A stretch of 64,000 nucleotides of DNA from UJ101 sp965262705 (GCA_965262705.1 OZ253556.1:1612001-1676000), one strand, 5' to 3'. Positions 52,704 to 63,300 are shown, counted from the stretch's first letter. Made by a program: numbers and translations. The notes: generated by a model from the sequence alone, not told the origin.

Positions 52704-52840
52704 GAGACCTTTAGCTAATGCTGACTTGCAGTTGCAAAAAGCACTTTGGCAAAAAAATGTTTGTATTGAGTTTGTCGAAATGCAACGCCTGATAAAAATT
52801 AACTGAACTGAACTGCAAGTCAGCATTAGCTAAAGGTCTC
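52704..52840. repeat. Hairpin-family element with perfect 30-bp inverted arms
   Basis: Arms 52704-52733 and 52811-52840 are perfectly complementary over 30 bases and start GAGACCTTTAGCTAATGCTG. The interior contains family A right-end sequence (TTGCAAAAAGCACTTTGGCA). No target duplication is evident. It lies between the divergent murB and aspS starts, so it could influence both. Confidence 0.85.
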
Positions 52841-52870
52841 AACTCATTAGGTAAAAGCCGCAAGGTTTTA

Positions 52871-52878
52871 TACTTTTG
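52871..52878 (+). promoter_or_regulatory. -7 box (TACTTTTG) for aspS
   Basis: TACTTTTG matches TAnnTTTG and lies 16 bases before the aspS ATG, immediately beyond the inverted-arm repeat. A leader of under 10 bases would result. Confidence 0.5.
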
Positions 52879-52894
52879 CCCAATAGTTAAAAAA

Positions 52895-54643
52895 ATGTAT
52901 AGAACGCATACCTGTGGCGAATTACGCCTTTCTCATCAAAATCAAAAAGTTACTCTTTGCGGCTGGGTGCAAAGGATAAAAGACCGAGGGCAGCTCGTAT
53001 GGGTCATCATAAGAGACCGCTATGGCGTAACGCAGTTAATGATTGATGAGCGATGTCCTCAAAAAATGTGGGAGCGGGTAAAGGAATTAGGCAGAGAATT
53101 TGTCATTCAAGTAAAAGGCATTGTCATAGAACGTGAATCGAAGAATCGTGAAATTCCAACAGGAGAAATAGAAATTCTTGTCGAAGATTTGATGATTTTA
53201 AGTTCTGCTCAAACGCCTCCGTTTACGATTGAAAATCAGACCGACGGGGGCGAAGAACTGCGCATGAAATATCGTTATTTGGATATTCGACGTACGCCTG
53301 TAAAAGAAGCGTTGATTTTTCGCAGCCGCGTAGCACAACAGGTGCGTAATTATTTATCTGCAGAAGGATTTATTGAAGTCGAAACACCCTATTTGATTAA
53401 ATCCACCCCTGAAGGTGCGCGGGATTTTGTTGTTCCTTCTCGCATGAACAAGGGACAATTTTATGCGCTGCCTCAATCGCCTCAAACCTTTAAACAGCTT
53501 TTAATGATTGGGGGAATGGATAAATATTTCCAATTGGTAAAATGTTTTCGAGATGAAGACTTGCGCGCAGACCGCCAACCCGAATTTACTCAGATAGATT
53601 GTGAAATGTCCTTTGTAGAACAAGAAGACGTTTTACATACGTTTGAAGGATTGGTTAGGCATCTTCTGAAAGAAATGAAAGGAATTGAAGTGCACCCGTT
53701 CCCGAGAATGACTTACGAGGAAGCTATGCGAAAATACGGCACAGACAAACCCGATTTGCGTTTCGGAATGGAACTTGTAGAATTGAACGATGTGGCACAG
53801 CACCGAGCGTTTAAAATATTTAATGAAGCTGAATTAGTCGTCGGAATCGTTATTCCTGGTGCAGCAAGCATGACGAGAAAAGAGATAGACAATATAACAA
53901 ATTGGGTAAAACAGCCGCAAATCGGAGCTGCTGGAATGGTTTATGTAAAATGTAATGAAGACGGCTCATTTAAATCTTCTATAGATAAATTTTATACCCC
54001 GGAAGACTTAGCGGTTTGGGTAAAAGTTACCCAAGCACAAAAAGGCGATTTGATTGTTATACTTTCAGGAAAGGCGGACAAAACGAGAGGACAATTATCC
54101 GCTCTAAGAATGGAAATGGCAGAAAGACTTGGTTTACGAAAGTCGGATCAGTTTGCTCCGCTTTGGGTAGTTGATTTTCCCTTACTCGAATGGGATGAAG
54201 AAAGCGGCTGCTACCATGCGATGCACCATCCATTTACTTCACCTAAAATAGAAGATATTCCTCTTCTAAAGCAGAACCCCGGTAAAGTACGTGCCAATGC
54301 TTATGATTTGGTTTTGAATGGAAATGAAATAGGAGGCGGTTCAATACGTATTCACAACCGAGAACTGCAGGAACGGATGTTTCGTTATCTCGGCTTTACT
54401 CAGGAGGAAGCGGAAAGGCAATTTGGCTTTTTAATGGAAGCCTTTCAATATGGTGCGCCGCCTCATGGCGGAATTGCTTTTGGTTTTGACCGGCTCGTGG
54501 CTATTTTGGGCGGAGAAGAAACTATACGCGACTTTATTGCCTTTCCTAAAAACAACAAGGGTCGGGATGTAATGATTAATGCCCCATCTTTTATTGATAA
54601 AACACAATTAAAGGAATTGGCATTGAAAAAGAAGGAGAAATAA
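52895..54643 (+). CDS. aspS: Aspartyl-tRNA synthetase, bacterial type
   Basis: AspS charges tRNA-Asp. The 582-residue protein has the OB-fold anticodon-binding domain (LCGWVQRIKDRGQLVWVIIR), class II motif 2 (CFRDEDLRADRQPEFTQID), the bacterial GAD insertion (about 290-400) and motif 3 (GIAFGFDRLVAILGGEE), with the flipping-loop region ending RDFIAFPKNNKGRDVM. The length is as expected. The gene is monocistronic. Confidence 0.97.
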   Translation: MYRTHTCGELRLSHQNQKVTLCGWVQRIKDRGQLVWVIIRDRYGVTQLMIDERCPQKMWERVKELGREFVIQVKGIVIERESKNREIPTGEIEILVEDLMILSSAQTPPFTIENQTDGGEELRMKYRYLDIRRTPVKEALIFRSRVAQQVRNYLSAEGFIEVETPYLIKSTPEGARDFVVPSRMNKGQFYALPQSPQTFKQLLMIGGMDKYFQLVKCFRDEDLRADRQPEFTQIDCEMSFVEQEDVLHTFEGLVRHLLKEMKGIEVHPFPRMTYEEAMRKYGTDKPDLRFGMELVELNDVAQHRAFKIFNEAELVVGIVIPGAASMTRKEIDNITNWVKQPQIGAAGMVYVKCNEDGSFKSSIDKFYTPEDLAVWVKVTQAQKGDLIVILSGKADKTRGQLSALRMEMAERLGLRKSDQFAPLWVVDFPLLEWDEESGCYHAMHHPFTSPKIEDIPLLKQNPGKVRANAYDLVLNGNEIGGGSIRIHNRELQERMFRYLGFTQEEAERQFGFLMEAFQYGAPPHGGIAFGFDRLVAILGGEETIRDFIAFPKNNKGRDVMINAPSFIDKTQLKELALKKKEK

Positions 54644-55252
54644 CGGCGTTTTTTCTCGTTATATCTATGTATTCTTGCGGGTTTTTTCTTATCTTTCGTT
54701 TTCAGTTGTAAGGCTTATAAGGTTCATTTTTTAAGCCGTTGCCCGCTTACGGTGTTGTACCTCCTAAATAGGGGGCTAGGTTTTGTATATAAAAAACGAT
54801 TTAAATTTACGTACTCTATTATTTGCAATATAAAAATAGACGATATGAACCCTTTAACTTATACTGACTTACAATTGCTAAAGGTCTCAGGGGATGAGTT
54901 AATAAAACTTGGAGACTTTTGCACTAAAATGTTTTTAAATCATGAATATTTGATAATCAATAACTTAAATTCTTTAATCAAAAAATTCTGAAAAACAATA
55001 AAATATTCATTTTCAAACAATTATTTGTTTTTTATTGACAAAAATGCTGTTTTAGTGTAAAGGTCTCAAGCTATAATTTGGCAATCCAAAAAATATATTT
55101 GAACGCGTTCTAAATTATGTATGAGTATCTCAAAAATAACCTTGCAAAGGTCCAACAATAACGAAAATTACTCCCCGGTTTCTACCCTCTTTTTAAAATT
55201 ATTTTTTTTAACAAAAACTTCACCTATAGAAATTAGAGATTTCTTATGGTTT
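54644..55252. other. Intergenic region without a supported gene
   Basis: It contains a short TTTAGC-type remnant (about 54845-54890, CCCTTTAACTTATACTGACT), one 156-bp element with a third kind of terminus, and AT-rich spacer. A 79-codon frame crosses both repeats and is not credible as a gene. CTTGCAAAGGTCC at about 55140 is a further stray end. Confidence 0.6.
54912..55067. mobile_element. Third small-element type with GAGAC-TTTGCACTAAAA ends
   Basis: The terminal repeats GAGACTTTTGCACTAAAA and TTTTAGTGTAAAGGTCTC are 18 bases with two mismatches. The interior is AT-rich and unlike family A. It shares only the GAGACC cap and TTTGCA with the other families. No clear target duplication. Confidence 0.6.
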
Positions 55253-56595
55253 AAGACCGTTGCAAGGTAATGAAAAATTAGATATAAAAGAAGTGGTACT
55301 AAGCGGTTATTTTATCTAAAAAAGATAGTCTATTTATGTCATGAAAATATATCATCATCCTACTTTAGCCGATAGTATTTGTGATTTACGCACAAGAAAG
55401 ATAAAAAAGGCTTTTTTCACTGAGTTAAACCGTTTGTTAGACTGGGAAAAAATAAGGAAAATAATAGACGGTCATTATAATAAGGGGAAAAGTGCGACGG
55501 GCAGTCCGATTGATGATGGGTTATTTAGGTTGCTGAGTACTTCGACTGGGCTCAGTAACCATTGGTCGAAGTATTATTCAAGATGTGTTTATTACAAACC
55601 GGGTATGGATTACGCGATTATGAAGTGGAAGATAGGATAAATGACAGTCTTTCGTTCAGTTATTTTTGTGGATTGCATATCGACCAAGTCTCCCCTGACC
55701 CTAGTACTTTGAGTAGATTTAGAACATTGATGACGCGGGCGAATGCCTACGAGCGTCTATTTAAGGAGATCAACGGTCCATTAGAACGCCATCCAATCAT
55801 CATAAAAAAAGGAGCGATAGTAGACGCGAGTGTAGTAGAGACGCCCTTAAAACCGAAAGGCAAGGTGAATGATAAGGATACAGCGGAGAGCGGAGAGCAA
55901 AAAGAGGCGTTCGTAAAAAAAGAGGATAAGGTTATTGTAGATAAACAAGCCGCCTGATTAAAAAAGCGAGGTAAGGATTAGTATGGGGATAAAAAGCATT
56001 ATGTTACCGATGAAGAAGGTCTGGTACTTGGGGGATTAACCACGAAAGCAAGTGTAAACGAGGGAAGTAATCTACAGGAGGTTTTAGCGTCTGCAGACCT
56101 GCCATCGGGTATTCCCTTAAAAGGGGATAAGGGCGATGAATCAGAGAGAAATGCGAGTTTGTTAAACAAGAGAAAGTTGAAGAATCATATACTGAAGAAA
56201 GCGAAAAGGGGAAAGCCATTAACGGATTTTGAGAAGAGGTTCAATAAACGAGTAGGGGAAACAAGCTTTAAAAAGGTTACTGAGTTTATCGAAGTATAGA
56301 ACGGCCATTCGGAAGCATAAAGCGATGGTTTTCAGCCGGGGTGGCAAGATATAGCGGGATAGCAAAGATGCATACGCAAAACCTGATGGAGGCGATCGGG
56401 TATAATTTATATCGGGGTCCAGGGCTACTGGCGTCTAATCGTTAAAAATAAAGAAAAACAAGAGGATAAAGGAGTATTGATAGTCAATAAATTCATGAAA
56501 AAACAGTGAAAAATCGATGAATAAGTGAGTAGGTAAAATAAAAAAACTAAAAAAGAAAGATTATAAATCCCATTCAAACTTTTTGCAACGGTCTT
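55253..56595 (+). mobile_element. IS5-like insertion sequence, copy 3, decayed (1343 bp)
   Basis: The ends AAGACCGTTGCAAGGTAATG and TTTTGCAACGGTCTT match the intact copies, in opposite orientation. It is 70 bp longer because of inserts, including an insert of about 50 bp centred on the palindrome at 55528-55560 and about 23 bp at 56275-56297. No target duplication remains. Confidence 0.92.
55341..56445 (+). pseudogene. Degenerate IS5-family transposase
   Basis: The first part (MKIYHHPTLADSICDLRTRK) and later stretches match the 344-residue transposase, but the frame is broken. A palindromic insert disrupts codon 65 or so. A stop occurs after KQAA. A second insert sits before the catalytic Glu region. 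Many substitutions are present, including loss of the intact DDE context. It cannot make an active enzyme, though its ends may still be mobilised. Confidence 0.92.
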
Positions 56596-56610
56596 AATAA
56601 TTATATAAAT

Positions 56611-57423
56611 TTAATATATAAAAGAGAACCCCTTTTTACTACTTCTGTTTTGTGATTTTATTTTTTTATCATATATTTCCTTAATCAACTTTTTTAAGTG
56701 AAGTTTATTTTGAGAATACATAAATTCCCTAAAAACTGAAGTATCCTCTTTTTTTCGTGTAGCATCAAGTGCTTTAAAATAATCACTTTTAAAATGCGGG
56801 TAAATTATAGACAAAGTGTTGTTATGATATTTTTGTACATAATTCATTAACAGCCTTGATAAGCGGCCATTTCCATCAGCGAATGGATGAATAGTTACTA
56901 GTTGATAATGACTGTCAAAAGCTAAATTATTAATCTCTCTATAAGACTTTACCTTGTCTATGTTCTCATTTATATAATCTACTAAAGATTTAACTTCTCC
57001 AGGTACCTTCTTATAATCCATAAAAGTCTGTACTCCCGCTCTAACCGTTAATTTTCTAAACTCTCCTTTTGAAGAGTCAAAATCACCGCCCATAGAAGAA
57101 ATTTTAGAACCGGTACTTTTCATAATATGGGCGGAAATATTTTGGATAATGTCTACGGATAAAAGTTTTTTTCTATCTGCCAATTGAATTACATATTTAA
57201 GCGCTTCAAGGTGATCTAAAGCCATAAGACTATGCACTAATGGTTTATTTTTTGGAGTTAATTTTTCATCTAATAATAAAAATGTCTCCTCCATAGTTAA
57301 AGTGCTGCCCTCAATTAAATTAGAATGATGGACAATAACAAACTCGTTAAATTTATCATAATCAAAAGTATCGCCTTTAATTAGGCTTTGATATTCTAAT
57401 TCTAACTTCATTAGATCATCCAT
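56611..57423 (-). CDS. Fic-domain protein (predicted AMPylator)
   Basis: Fic proteins transfer AMP or related groups from nucleotides to hydroxyl groups of target proteins. The 270-residue protein has the full core motif IHPFADGNGRLSR (His179 to Arg190) after the flap region. The inhibitory helix motif [S/T]xxxE[G/N] is present in the N-terminal part as SNLIEG (Ser34, Glu38), so the activity should be self-restrained (class II-like). There is no signal peptide. It stands alone between the decayed IS and the structured RNA; the target is unknown. Confidence 0.9.
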   Translation of the reverse strand: MDDLMKLELEYQSLIKGDTFDYDKFNEFVIVHHSNLIEGSTLTMEETFLLLDEKLTPKNKPLVHSLMALDHLEALKYVIQLADRKKLLSVDIIQNISAHIMKSTGSKISSMGGDFDSSKGEFRKLTVRAGVQTFMDYKKVPGEVKSLVDYINENIDKVKSYREINNLAFDSHYQLVTIHPFADGNGRLSRLLMNYVQKYHNNTLSIIYPHFKSDYFKALDATRKKEDTSVFREFMYSQNKLHLKKLIKEIYDKKIKSQNRSSKKGFSFIY

Positions 57424-57640
57424 AAATACAAAGGTAATTATTTAATATGATGGAAGCATATCCTTTATTATTCAAAAAAGATGGATATCATCTAAATACG
57501 AAAGTGGTATGGAAAAAGATTAGATAAAATAACATAGATCAAGCAGAGATTATGGGTCTAAAATGGACACAAAACATAGAATTGCTTAAGTAAAAATATT
57601 AAAATTTTTATGTTAATTATTTTTTATCTATAAAAAATCA
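57424..57640. other. Spacer between the Fic gene and the structured RNA
   Basis: A 26-codon frame from 57447 (MMEAYPLLFKKDGYHLNTKV...) stops early and continues in fragments (AEIMGLKWTQNIELLK), which may be the remnant of a lost gene. Nothing else is recognised. Confidence 0.3.
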
Positions 57641-57648
57641 TATATTTG
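57641..57648 (+). promoter_or_regulatory. -7 box (TATATTTG) ahead of the structured RNA
   Basis: TATATTTG matches TAnnTTTG and lies 5 bases before the first base of the 13-bp stem, so transcription would begin at or next to the stem. This spacing supports a real transcript. Confidence 0.5.
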
Positions 57649-57652
57649 TAGT

Positions 57653-57747
57653 GGAGAAGAGTAATTAATCTATTTTTTAAGGTAAAATAAGATGTGTGTA
57701 TAAGGGATTAGGAAGTTTGAACCTTCCATTACTCTTCTCCTTTTTTT
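57653..57747 (+). ncRNA. Candidate about 95-nt structured RNA: small RNA or transcription attenuator
   Basis: The 5' segment GGAGAAGAGTAAT (57653-57665) pairs perfectly over 13 bp with ATTACTCTTCTCC (57728-57740), and a run of seven T follows at once. A 5-bp hairpin GGAAG/CTTCC (57711-57727) stacks directly under the closing stem. The 45-base stretch between is unpaired and A/T-rich. The first stem strand coincides with the expected transcript start. The RNA would end 15 bases before the TPR gene start, so it could be a free-standing small RNA or a leader that stops transcription unless opened. I did not recognise a known RNA family. Confidence 0.6.
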
Positions 57748-57761
57748 ACAAAATTTCAGCC

Positions 57762-59123
57762 TTGAAAAACTTTAGTAGAAAAAACTTTATTAGAACACTG
57801 ACTTTTTTAGGAATGGGTTCTTTGATTCCTTTTCCAAATCTTGCTTTTTCTAAAGAAACGAAAGATAAAAAGCGCCACGCCTTTATGTTATTAAAAAAAG
57901 CAAGAAAGGCTAAAAGGGTAAAGCAATATGAAAGAGCGGAAAGGCTATTTAAAAAAGTTATTGATAACACCCCCAAGATAATACCCGCTTATTATGGTTT
58001 AAAAAAGGTTTATGCACTTCAAAAGGGTAATCAAGCAGCAATCATTCGTGTTTTGAGAAAAGGAGTAAAAAACAATCCTAAGAATGCAGAGTTACTCGGC
58101 GTTATGGCTAAAACGTATGCTAATTTAGGATTAGGGGATAAAAAAATGAAAACTGCATTTGGAGAGAATGAAAATTTTCTTATTCGTTCAAAAAAGTTAT
58201 ATGAAAAAGCACTGAGAATTTCTCCTGAAAATAAAAATTTAAAAAGAGGGTTGCAACGAGTTTTAGTAAAGATTGACTGCAATGCAGAGAAGATAGATGC
58301 ACGAGATAATACTTTAATAAAACGTAATCGAAAAGCACGACGAATGCATCATAAAAAGATGCTTAGAGAGAAGTCTCATCAAAAATTGTTGCATCGCTTA
58401 GAAATTTTAAAAGCAAAACCTTTTGATAAAGCCCGTAGAGAAAAAATAAAAGCATTTTACCGAGAATTGATTCGACGCGCTCGAAAGAAAAAACAATATT
58501 CAAAAGCACTTGAATATGCGCAAATGCTTTATCAAGAAGACACAACTGATCCACTTTCGCTGTATTTGATTAGGCGGCTATGTAAAGGAGCAAAGAATTA
58601 CGAGAAACTTATTTCGGTGAATGAACAAAATTTTCATCAAAAAAAGACCTTTAGATCAGCAATGGCTTTATTTAGTGCACAGTTGTTAGCTTATCAAAAG
58701 AGTTCTATAGGCTCTGTTGAAAACCTATCAAACACGCTAAAAAAATGTCAGCAATTGCCTACTGTTGGACAAACTGAAAAAAAAGAACTCCAATTTAAAG
58801 AAATAGCTTTTTCATTGGCGATAGGTCAAAAGGAACAAGGCCTAGCAAAATTAATAGAATTAGGAAAAAACATTAGTTATGCTCGTTCCGTTCATCAAGC
58901 GTTACGCTACAACCGCTGGGTGGCAAGATATTATATGAAAACTGGACAAAAAGATAAAGCCATTTTTACCTTAAATCAACTATTAGAAAAAAAGAATGAA
59001 GTTTTAGATACTACGGATGAGTTATTACGCCTGACCGTAGGCATGAACAGAAGGCTTACACTGGAAAAAACTATTCATATACAACAGGTAAAACAATTGA
59101 GGTCTAAATTATTGTCCATTTAA
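57762..59123 (+). CDS. Exported lysine-rich TPR-like protein
   Basis: I chose the TTG start because it gives a proper signal sequence (MKNFSRKNFIRTLTFLGMGS then LIPFPNLAFS), with a twin-arginine-like SRKNF; ATG at 57813 and GTG at 57696 are alternatives. The rest (about 425 residues) is helical with TPR-like units near the start (YERAERLFKKVIDNTPKIIP, SKKLYEKALRISPENKNLKR) and near the end (YYMKTGQKDKAIFTLNQLLE). A very basic middle (NRKARRMHHKKMLREK) separates them. A T9SS cargo gene follows after 12 bp, so it may be an accessory to that export or to the giant protein downstream. No family recognised. Confidence 0.7.
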   Translation: MKNFSRKNFIRTLTFLGMGSLIPFPNLAFSKETKDKKRHAFMLLKKARKAKRVKQYERAERLFKKVIDNTPKIIPAYYGLKKVYALQKGNQAAIIRVLRKGVKNNPKNAELLGVMAKTYANLGLGDKKMKTAFGENENFLIRSKKLYEKALRISPENKNLKRGLQRVLVKIDCNAEKIDARDNTLIKRNRKARRMHHKKMLREKSHQKLLHRLEILKAKPFDKARREKIKAFYRELIRRARKKKQYSKALEYAQMLYQEDTTDPLSLYLIRRLCKGAKNYEKLISVNEQNFHQKKTFRSAMALFSAQLLAYQKSSIGSVENLSNTLKKCQQLPTVGQTEKKELQFKEIAFSLAIGQKEQGLAKLIELGKNISYARSVHQALRYNRWVARYYMKTGQKDKAIFTLNQLLEKKNEVLDTTDELLRLTVGMNRRLTLEKTIHIQQVKQLRSKLLSI

Positions 59124-59135
59124 ATTTGTCCATTT

Positions 59136-60347
59136 ATGTTTTATTTTTACTTCCTATGTTGCTTTATATTAGGTTTGTTCGGTTCTACCATTGAGGCACA
59201 AGTAGCGATTACTGAAGTATATTATGATACGCCAGATATAGAAGCAGACTATATTAAAAATAATAGATATTATAAGGCATCCCATCAAGGGGAATTTATT
59301 GAATTGTATAATTACACCACAGAAGATACTGATATATCAGGGTGGGTATTATCCGATGCACAAGGAAATTATAGATTTCCAGATCATACAGTAATTCAGT
59401 CTGGAGGGTTCTTAATTATTGCCTTTAGAAAAAAAGGAGACGAGGATTGGAATTTTTTTGATTATTTTCGTCATTCTCGTGGACAGAATGACCAAAACGT
59501 CCCTCATGTACTATATCAAGATAGGCTAGAATTAAATAATTATGATGATATGGTAGCGCTTTATGCTACGCATTATAAAGGGATAAATAAGACTTTTTCT
59601 TCTTCTTATAAAATTAGTGAGGTATCATGGTACGTAAAACCTTATCGTAACCTTAAACGCTACTATTATGATCCGGAATGGGATAATTTTTATGTTCATT
59701 CCTTATCCATTACCGATCCAGATTTATTGGATCACTCTAATCCTATTTCTGATGTCAATTCAAACTACGTTACCGCATCTCCTTTTGAAATACCGTTTAA
59801 AGTAAATTTAAAAACTCCTAAGGAATCCCCCTTTTATTTAAAATATAAAAAAGAACATTATGATGATCCATATTACCAACTAGCTAATGACCAACAGATT
59901 GAATCAGTTTTACGTCAATTATGTAACACAAATATTCCATTAATTGATACCCAAACCACAGCAGACACCTATACTTTTGAACAGTGTTTTTCTTTTGATA
60001 AGGCCGGCAATCAAAGATCATCTGCAATCTGTACAAAGGATGAGAAAACGAACCATACCTCAAAAGAGCAAGAACAAGAGGATATAGAAGAGATTGCCTC
60101 TAAAATAGAAGTTTATCCGGTGCCGGTACAAGATTTTTTAAATATTCGCTGGGCGCAGGAAGTAGATGACTTAGTCGATCGGATTGTTTTGTCAGATATG
60201 CTAGGACGCGTTTCCCTTCCTGTCGCAAATCCTGCTAATAGTTTTCAGACACGCATAAATGTTTCTAGTTATCCTGATGGGGTGTATATCGTATCGTTTT
60301 TTCTAAAAGATGGCCGGCGTCTTAATAAAAATATTCTTAAATATTAA
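59136..60347 (+). CDS. Lamin-tail-domain protein with T9SS type A sorting domain
   Basis: A 403-residue secreted protein. The signal peptide is FYFLCCFILGLFGSTIEAQ. An N-terminal lamin-tail-like beta sandwich follows (VAITEVYYDTPDI, GEFIELYNYTTEDTDISGWV, DHTVIQSGGFLIIAF). The C-terminal 80 residues form a T9SS sorting domain (IEVYPVPVQDFLNIRW, DMLGRVSL, YPDGVYIVSFFL, NKNILKY), which directs export and surface attachment through the type IX system. The middle is not recognised. Gaps of 12 bp on both sides suggest an operon with the TPR protein and the SpvB/RHS-like giant. Confidence 0.88.
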   Translation: MFYFYFLCCFILGLFGSTIEAQVAITEVYYDTPDIEADYIKNNRYYKASHQGEFIELYNYTTEDTDISGWVLSDAQGNYRFPDHTVIQSGGFLIIAFRKKGDEDWNFFDYFRHSRGQNDQNVPHVLYQDRLELNNYDDMVALYATHYKGINKTFSSSYKISEVSWYVKPYRNLKRYYYDPEWDNFYVHSLSITDPDLLDHSNPISDVNSNYVTASPFEIPFKVNLKTPKESPFYLKYKKEHYDDPYYQLANDQQIESVLRQLCNTNIPLIDTQTTADTYTFEQCFSFDKAGNQRSSAICTKDEKTNHTSKEQEQEDIEEIASKIEVYPVPVQDFLNIRWAQEVDDLVDRIVLSDMLGRVSLPVANPANSFQTRINVSSYPDGVYIVSFFLKDGRRLNKNILKY

Positions 60348-60358
60348 AAAACGGTCTT

Positions 60359-63300
60359 ATGTCTTGTATCTATCACATAAAAAAATATCTTCTCACCGTA
60401 GTTTACCTAAGCGGATTATACCTTATGTCTCAGCAAATCAATACGGTAGTCCCTACGATAAATAGCAGCATGCAAGTGAGTAAAACCGGTTCACTTACTT
60501 ATCATGTACCTATTGAAATTCCCAAGGGGGTGCATAATTTTCAACCCAACTTAGCTTTGGTATATGACAGCAATAATGGAGAGGGAGTTGCAGGTTTAGG
60601 CTGGAATATTTTTGGTTTGTCTGCCATTACACGAGGGGGCAAGATAGAAAAAATAGATGGTGTAACCGAAGGGATGCAGTATGATGATCAAGACCCTTAT
60701 TATTTAGATGGGAATCGCATGCTAAAGCAACCCAATGGGACCTATGTGTTAGAGAATTTTTCGCATACGTTCATTAAAAAAGAAAATAATGAATATATCG
60801 TGCAATACCCTGATGGCAGAATAGCGACTTATCACTCGTGGGTAAGAGGGCAATATAGTTTAAAAAGTTTGGAAGATGCTTTAGATAATCGTATTGAATA
60901 TTATTATAATGAAAAGGAAAACACACTATATTTAGATCGGATCGTCTATGGAAAAGATAAGGAATTTGTAATAGAGTTTGTGCAAACTACTCGTCATCAT
61001 CCTGTCAAAATATGGCGTAAAAGTCGAGATTTAGTTAACGATAAAGTAATCAAAGAGATAAATATTAAGGCGCAAGGATTGCTTTACCGAAAATATGTAT
61101 TGCACTATGAACTAACGAGCAAGGGCAGCGAACGCTTACAGCGAATTACCATCGAAAATGGGCAAGGAGAGGCGTTAAAACCTTTAGATTTTACCTATAA
61201 CGAGAAGGTCCCTTCATTTCAGTTTGAACGTCAAAATATTATAAATGCAGGCCTGCCGGATGGAACAGAAAAAATAGGAGCAAGCGTTACCGGAGATTTT
61301 TATGGTAATGGAAAAATAACTTCTATCTATGCTTTAAAAAAAGAAGGAACACTTTATGATCTATGGAGTTCTAAGTATGGAAAACTAGACAATAAATTAA
61401 CTAGCAGTATTTCAGAGGATACCCAATTATTTGCAGGAAAGGTTTTTGTAGGCAGTAATAAACTACCACAGAACGATTTACTTATTGTAGTCAATGTAGA
61501 AAGACATTATTGGCATCCTACATTTAGGAGCCCTGCTCAAAATTACAATCCTTATTTAACCATTGATTTTATTGATTTAAAAAATAAAACACGTAAAGAA
61601 TATACTACTCCTGTTTTTAATGAAGAGGATATTGATGAAGGCTATTTAAGATGTATCTTTCGAGACTTTACCGGGGATGGAAGTATTGATTTAATGTTTT
61701 TTCTAGATAATTCTAATATTACTAGTAATATACGTACTAGCAATATAAGGCAATACCAGCATATCCCGAGCACGCGGGATAAAACTCCACGATATAGAAA
61801 ATCAAATTATACACGGCAATACCGGTATCGCCCGAGCACGCGGGATAAAACTCCACGATATAGAAGCTCAAATTATATACGGCAATATAAACCACGATAT
61901 AGAAACTTAACTTCTAAAGAAGAATATCGCACAAGTAGGCGATATAATACAGGTAAAGCCTACTTGATTGATTTTACCAAAGTATCTTCCTCCGAAGGAA
62001 CGGATAATAAGGTTACCATGACTTCTTTACTTGACGACACGCCTATCCCCTTAAAACTTAATAAAGATTCTCTTGACCAACTTTATCCCATAGAATTTGA
62101 TGGAGATGGCATACCAGAAATTTTATGGGTTGCGACCCAAAATAATACATTCGGGGTGCTAAAATACGACGGGAAAGCAAAGAAATTGCGAGTTGCGCTT
62201 AAGAATCATCAATCCTTAAGATATTTCTCAGACAAAACCCCGTTGATTCTTGGTGATTATAATGGCGATGGTCTCACCGATTTTATGACGCCTCATGCAG
62301 TATATGATATTGAAAAAGAGGGGACTGAAAGGATATTTCGTAGGATAAAAGACGAAAAACATATCTGGGAAAAACACATGAATATGGGCGGTAAGTTCAT
62401 CTCAGAATCGTATGACTTTACAGATCAAAAACTCAGTTATTGTACCCCTTCTCAAAGAAATGTGATTAAAAAAAGTTCTTGGTTTGCCAAATTTTGGTCT
62501 GGAAAAGGAGACAAATATCGATACACAGAATATGCTACTTGCAGCGTTATTCCTATGGACTTTGATTATGATGGCCGTACCGACCTTATTTCTATTCAAA
62601 AATTTGGAAAAGTAAAATATGACGAGGAACTTAAAAACTCCGAAATTACCAATTCGGATATTTCTATTACACAGACAACAAGAGTTTACGAAGACCCTGA
62701 TTTTCAAGAAGACTGTTATGATGAAGCAGAAAGATGCCCGCCATCACACTTGGTGTATCATATTACAGGTCCTGATAAATTCAACCAAATTCAATTTATC
62801 CAAAATACCTATAGAAACACAGATAAAATACTTGATTTTATCGATGCCCAAGGAATATTTAAAACCCAAAAAACATTTAAAATCCATAACGATAAAATAT
62901 CCCCGATTAGTTTTATCGTTACTTCCCAAGACCATCCTACTTTTAATGGGGCAAGGAACCAACTGATGATCCATGACCCTTTATCAGAAAAAGATTATCA
63001 GTTTAGCATCTCTTCCGATCATTTTTTGGAGAGCAAAATCCAGAAAGTGGACAATCATTCCGGCCTTATTCAAGCCATTGAATATCAGCCCTTAGATAAC
63101 CAACCCAATAATCCCGCCTACGCCGCTTATGATAAGCCGGGGCAAGCAGCGTCTAATAAATTAGAACAATATCAAGGAGATTTATATGCCGCATTAGGAA
63201 AACGATTTTATTTGCACCAACGGCTCCCCGGACAATACGTCGTCAGCCATATCAATACTTCTTTTGATAACCATACCTTGACCAAGCGCTATCGTTATAT

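Noticed and set aside
54752..54991. 79-codon frame after aspS
   Set aside because: It runs across two repeat remnants, has no recognisable motif or ribosome site, and its codons follow the repeat sequence.
55341..55957. Two separate small transposase-like genes
   Set aside because: They are fragments of one decayed transposase broken by inserts and stops.
60345..60361. AACGGTCTT before the SpvB/RHS start as a family A right end
   Set aside because: Only 9 bases match and no opposite end or further element sequence is present; coincidence is likely.
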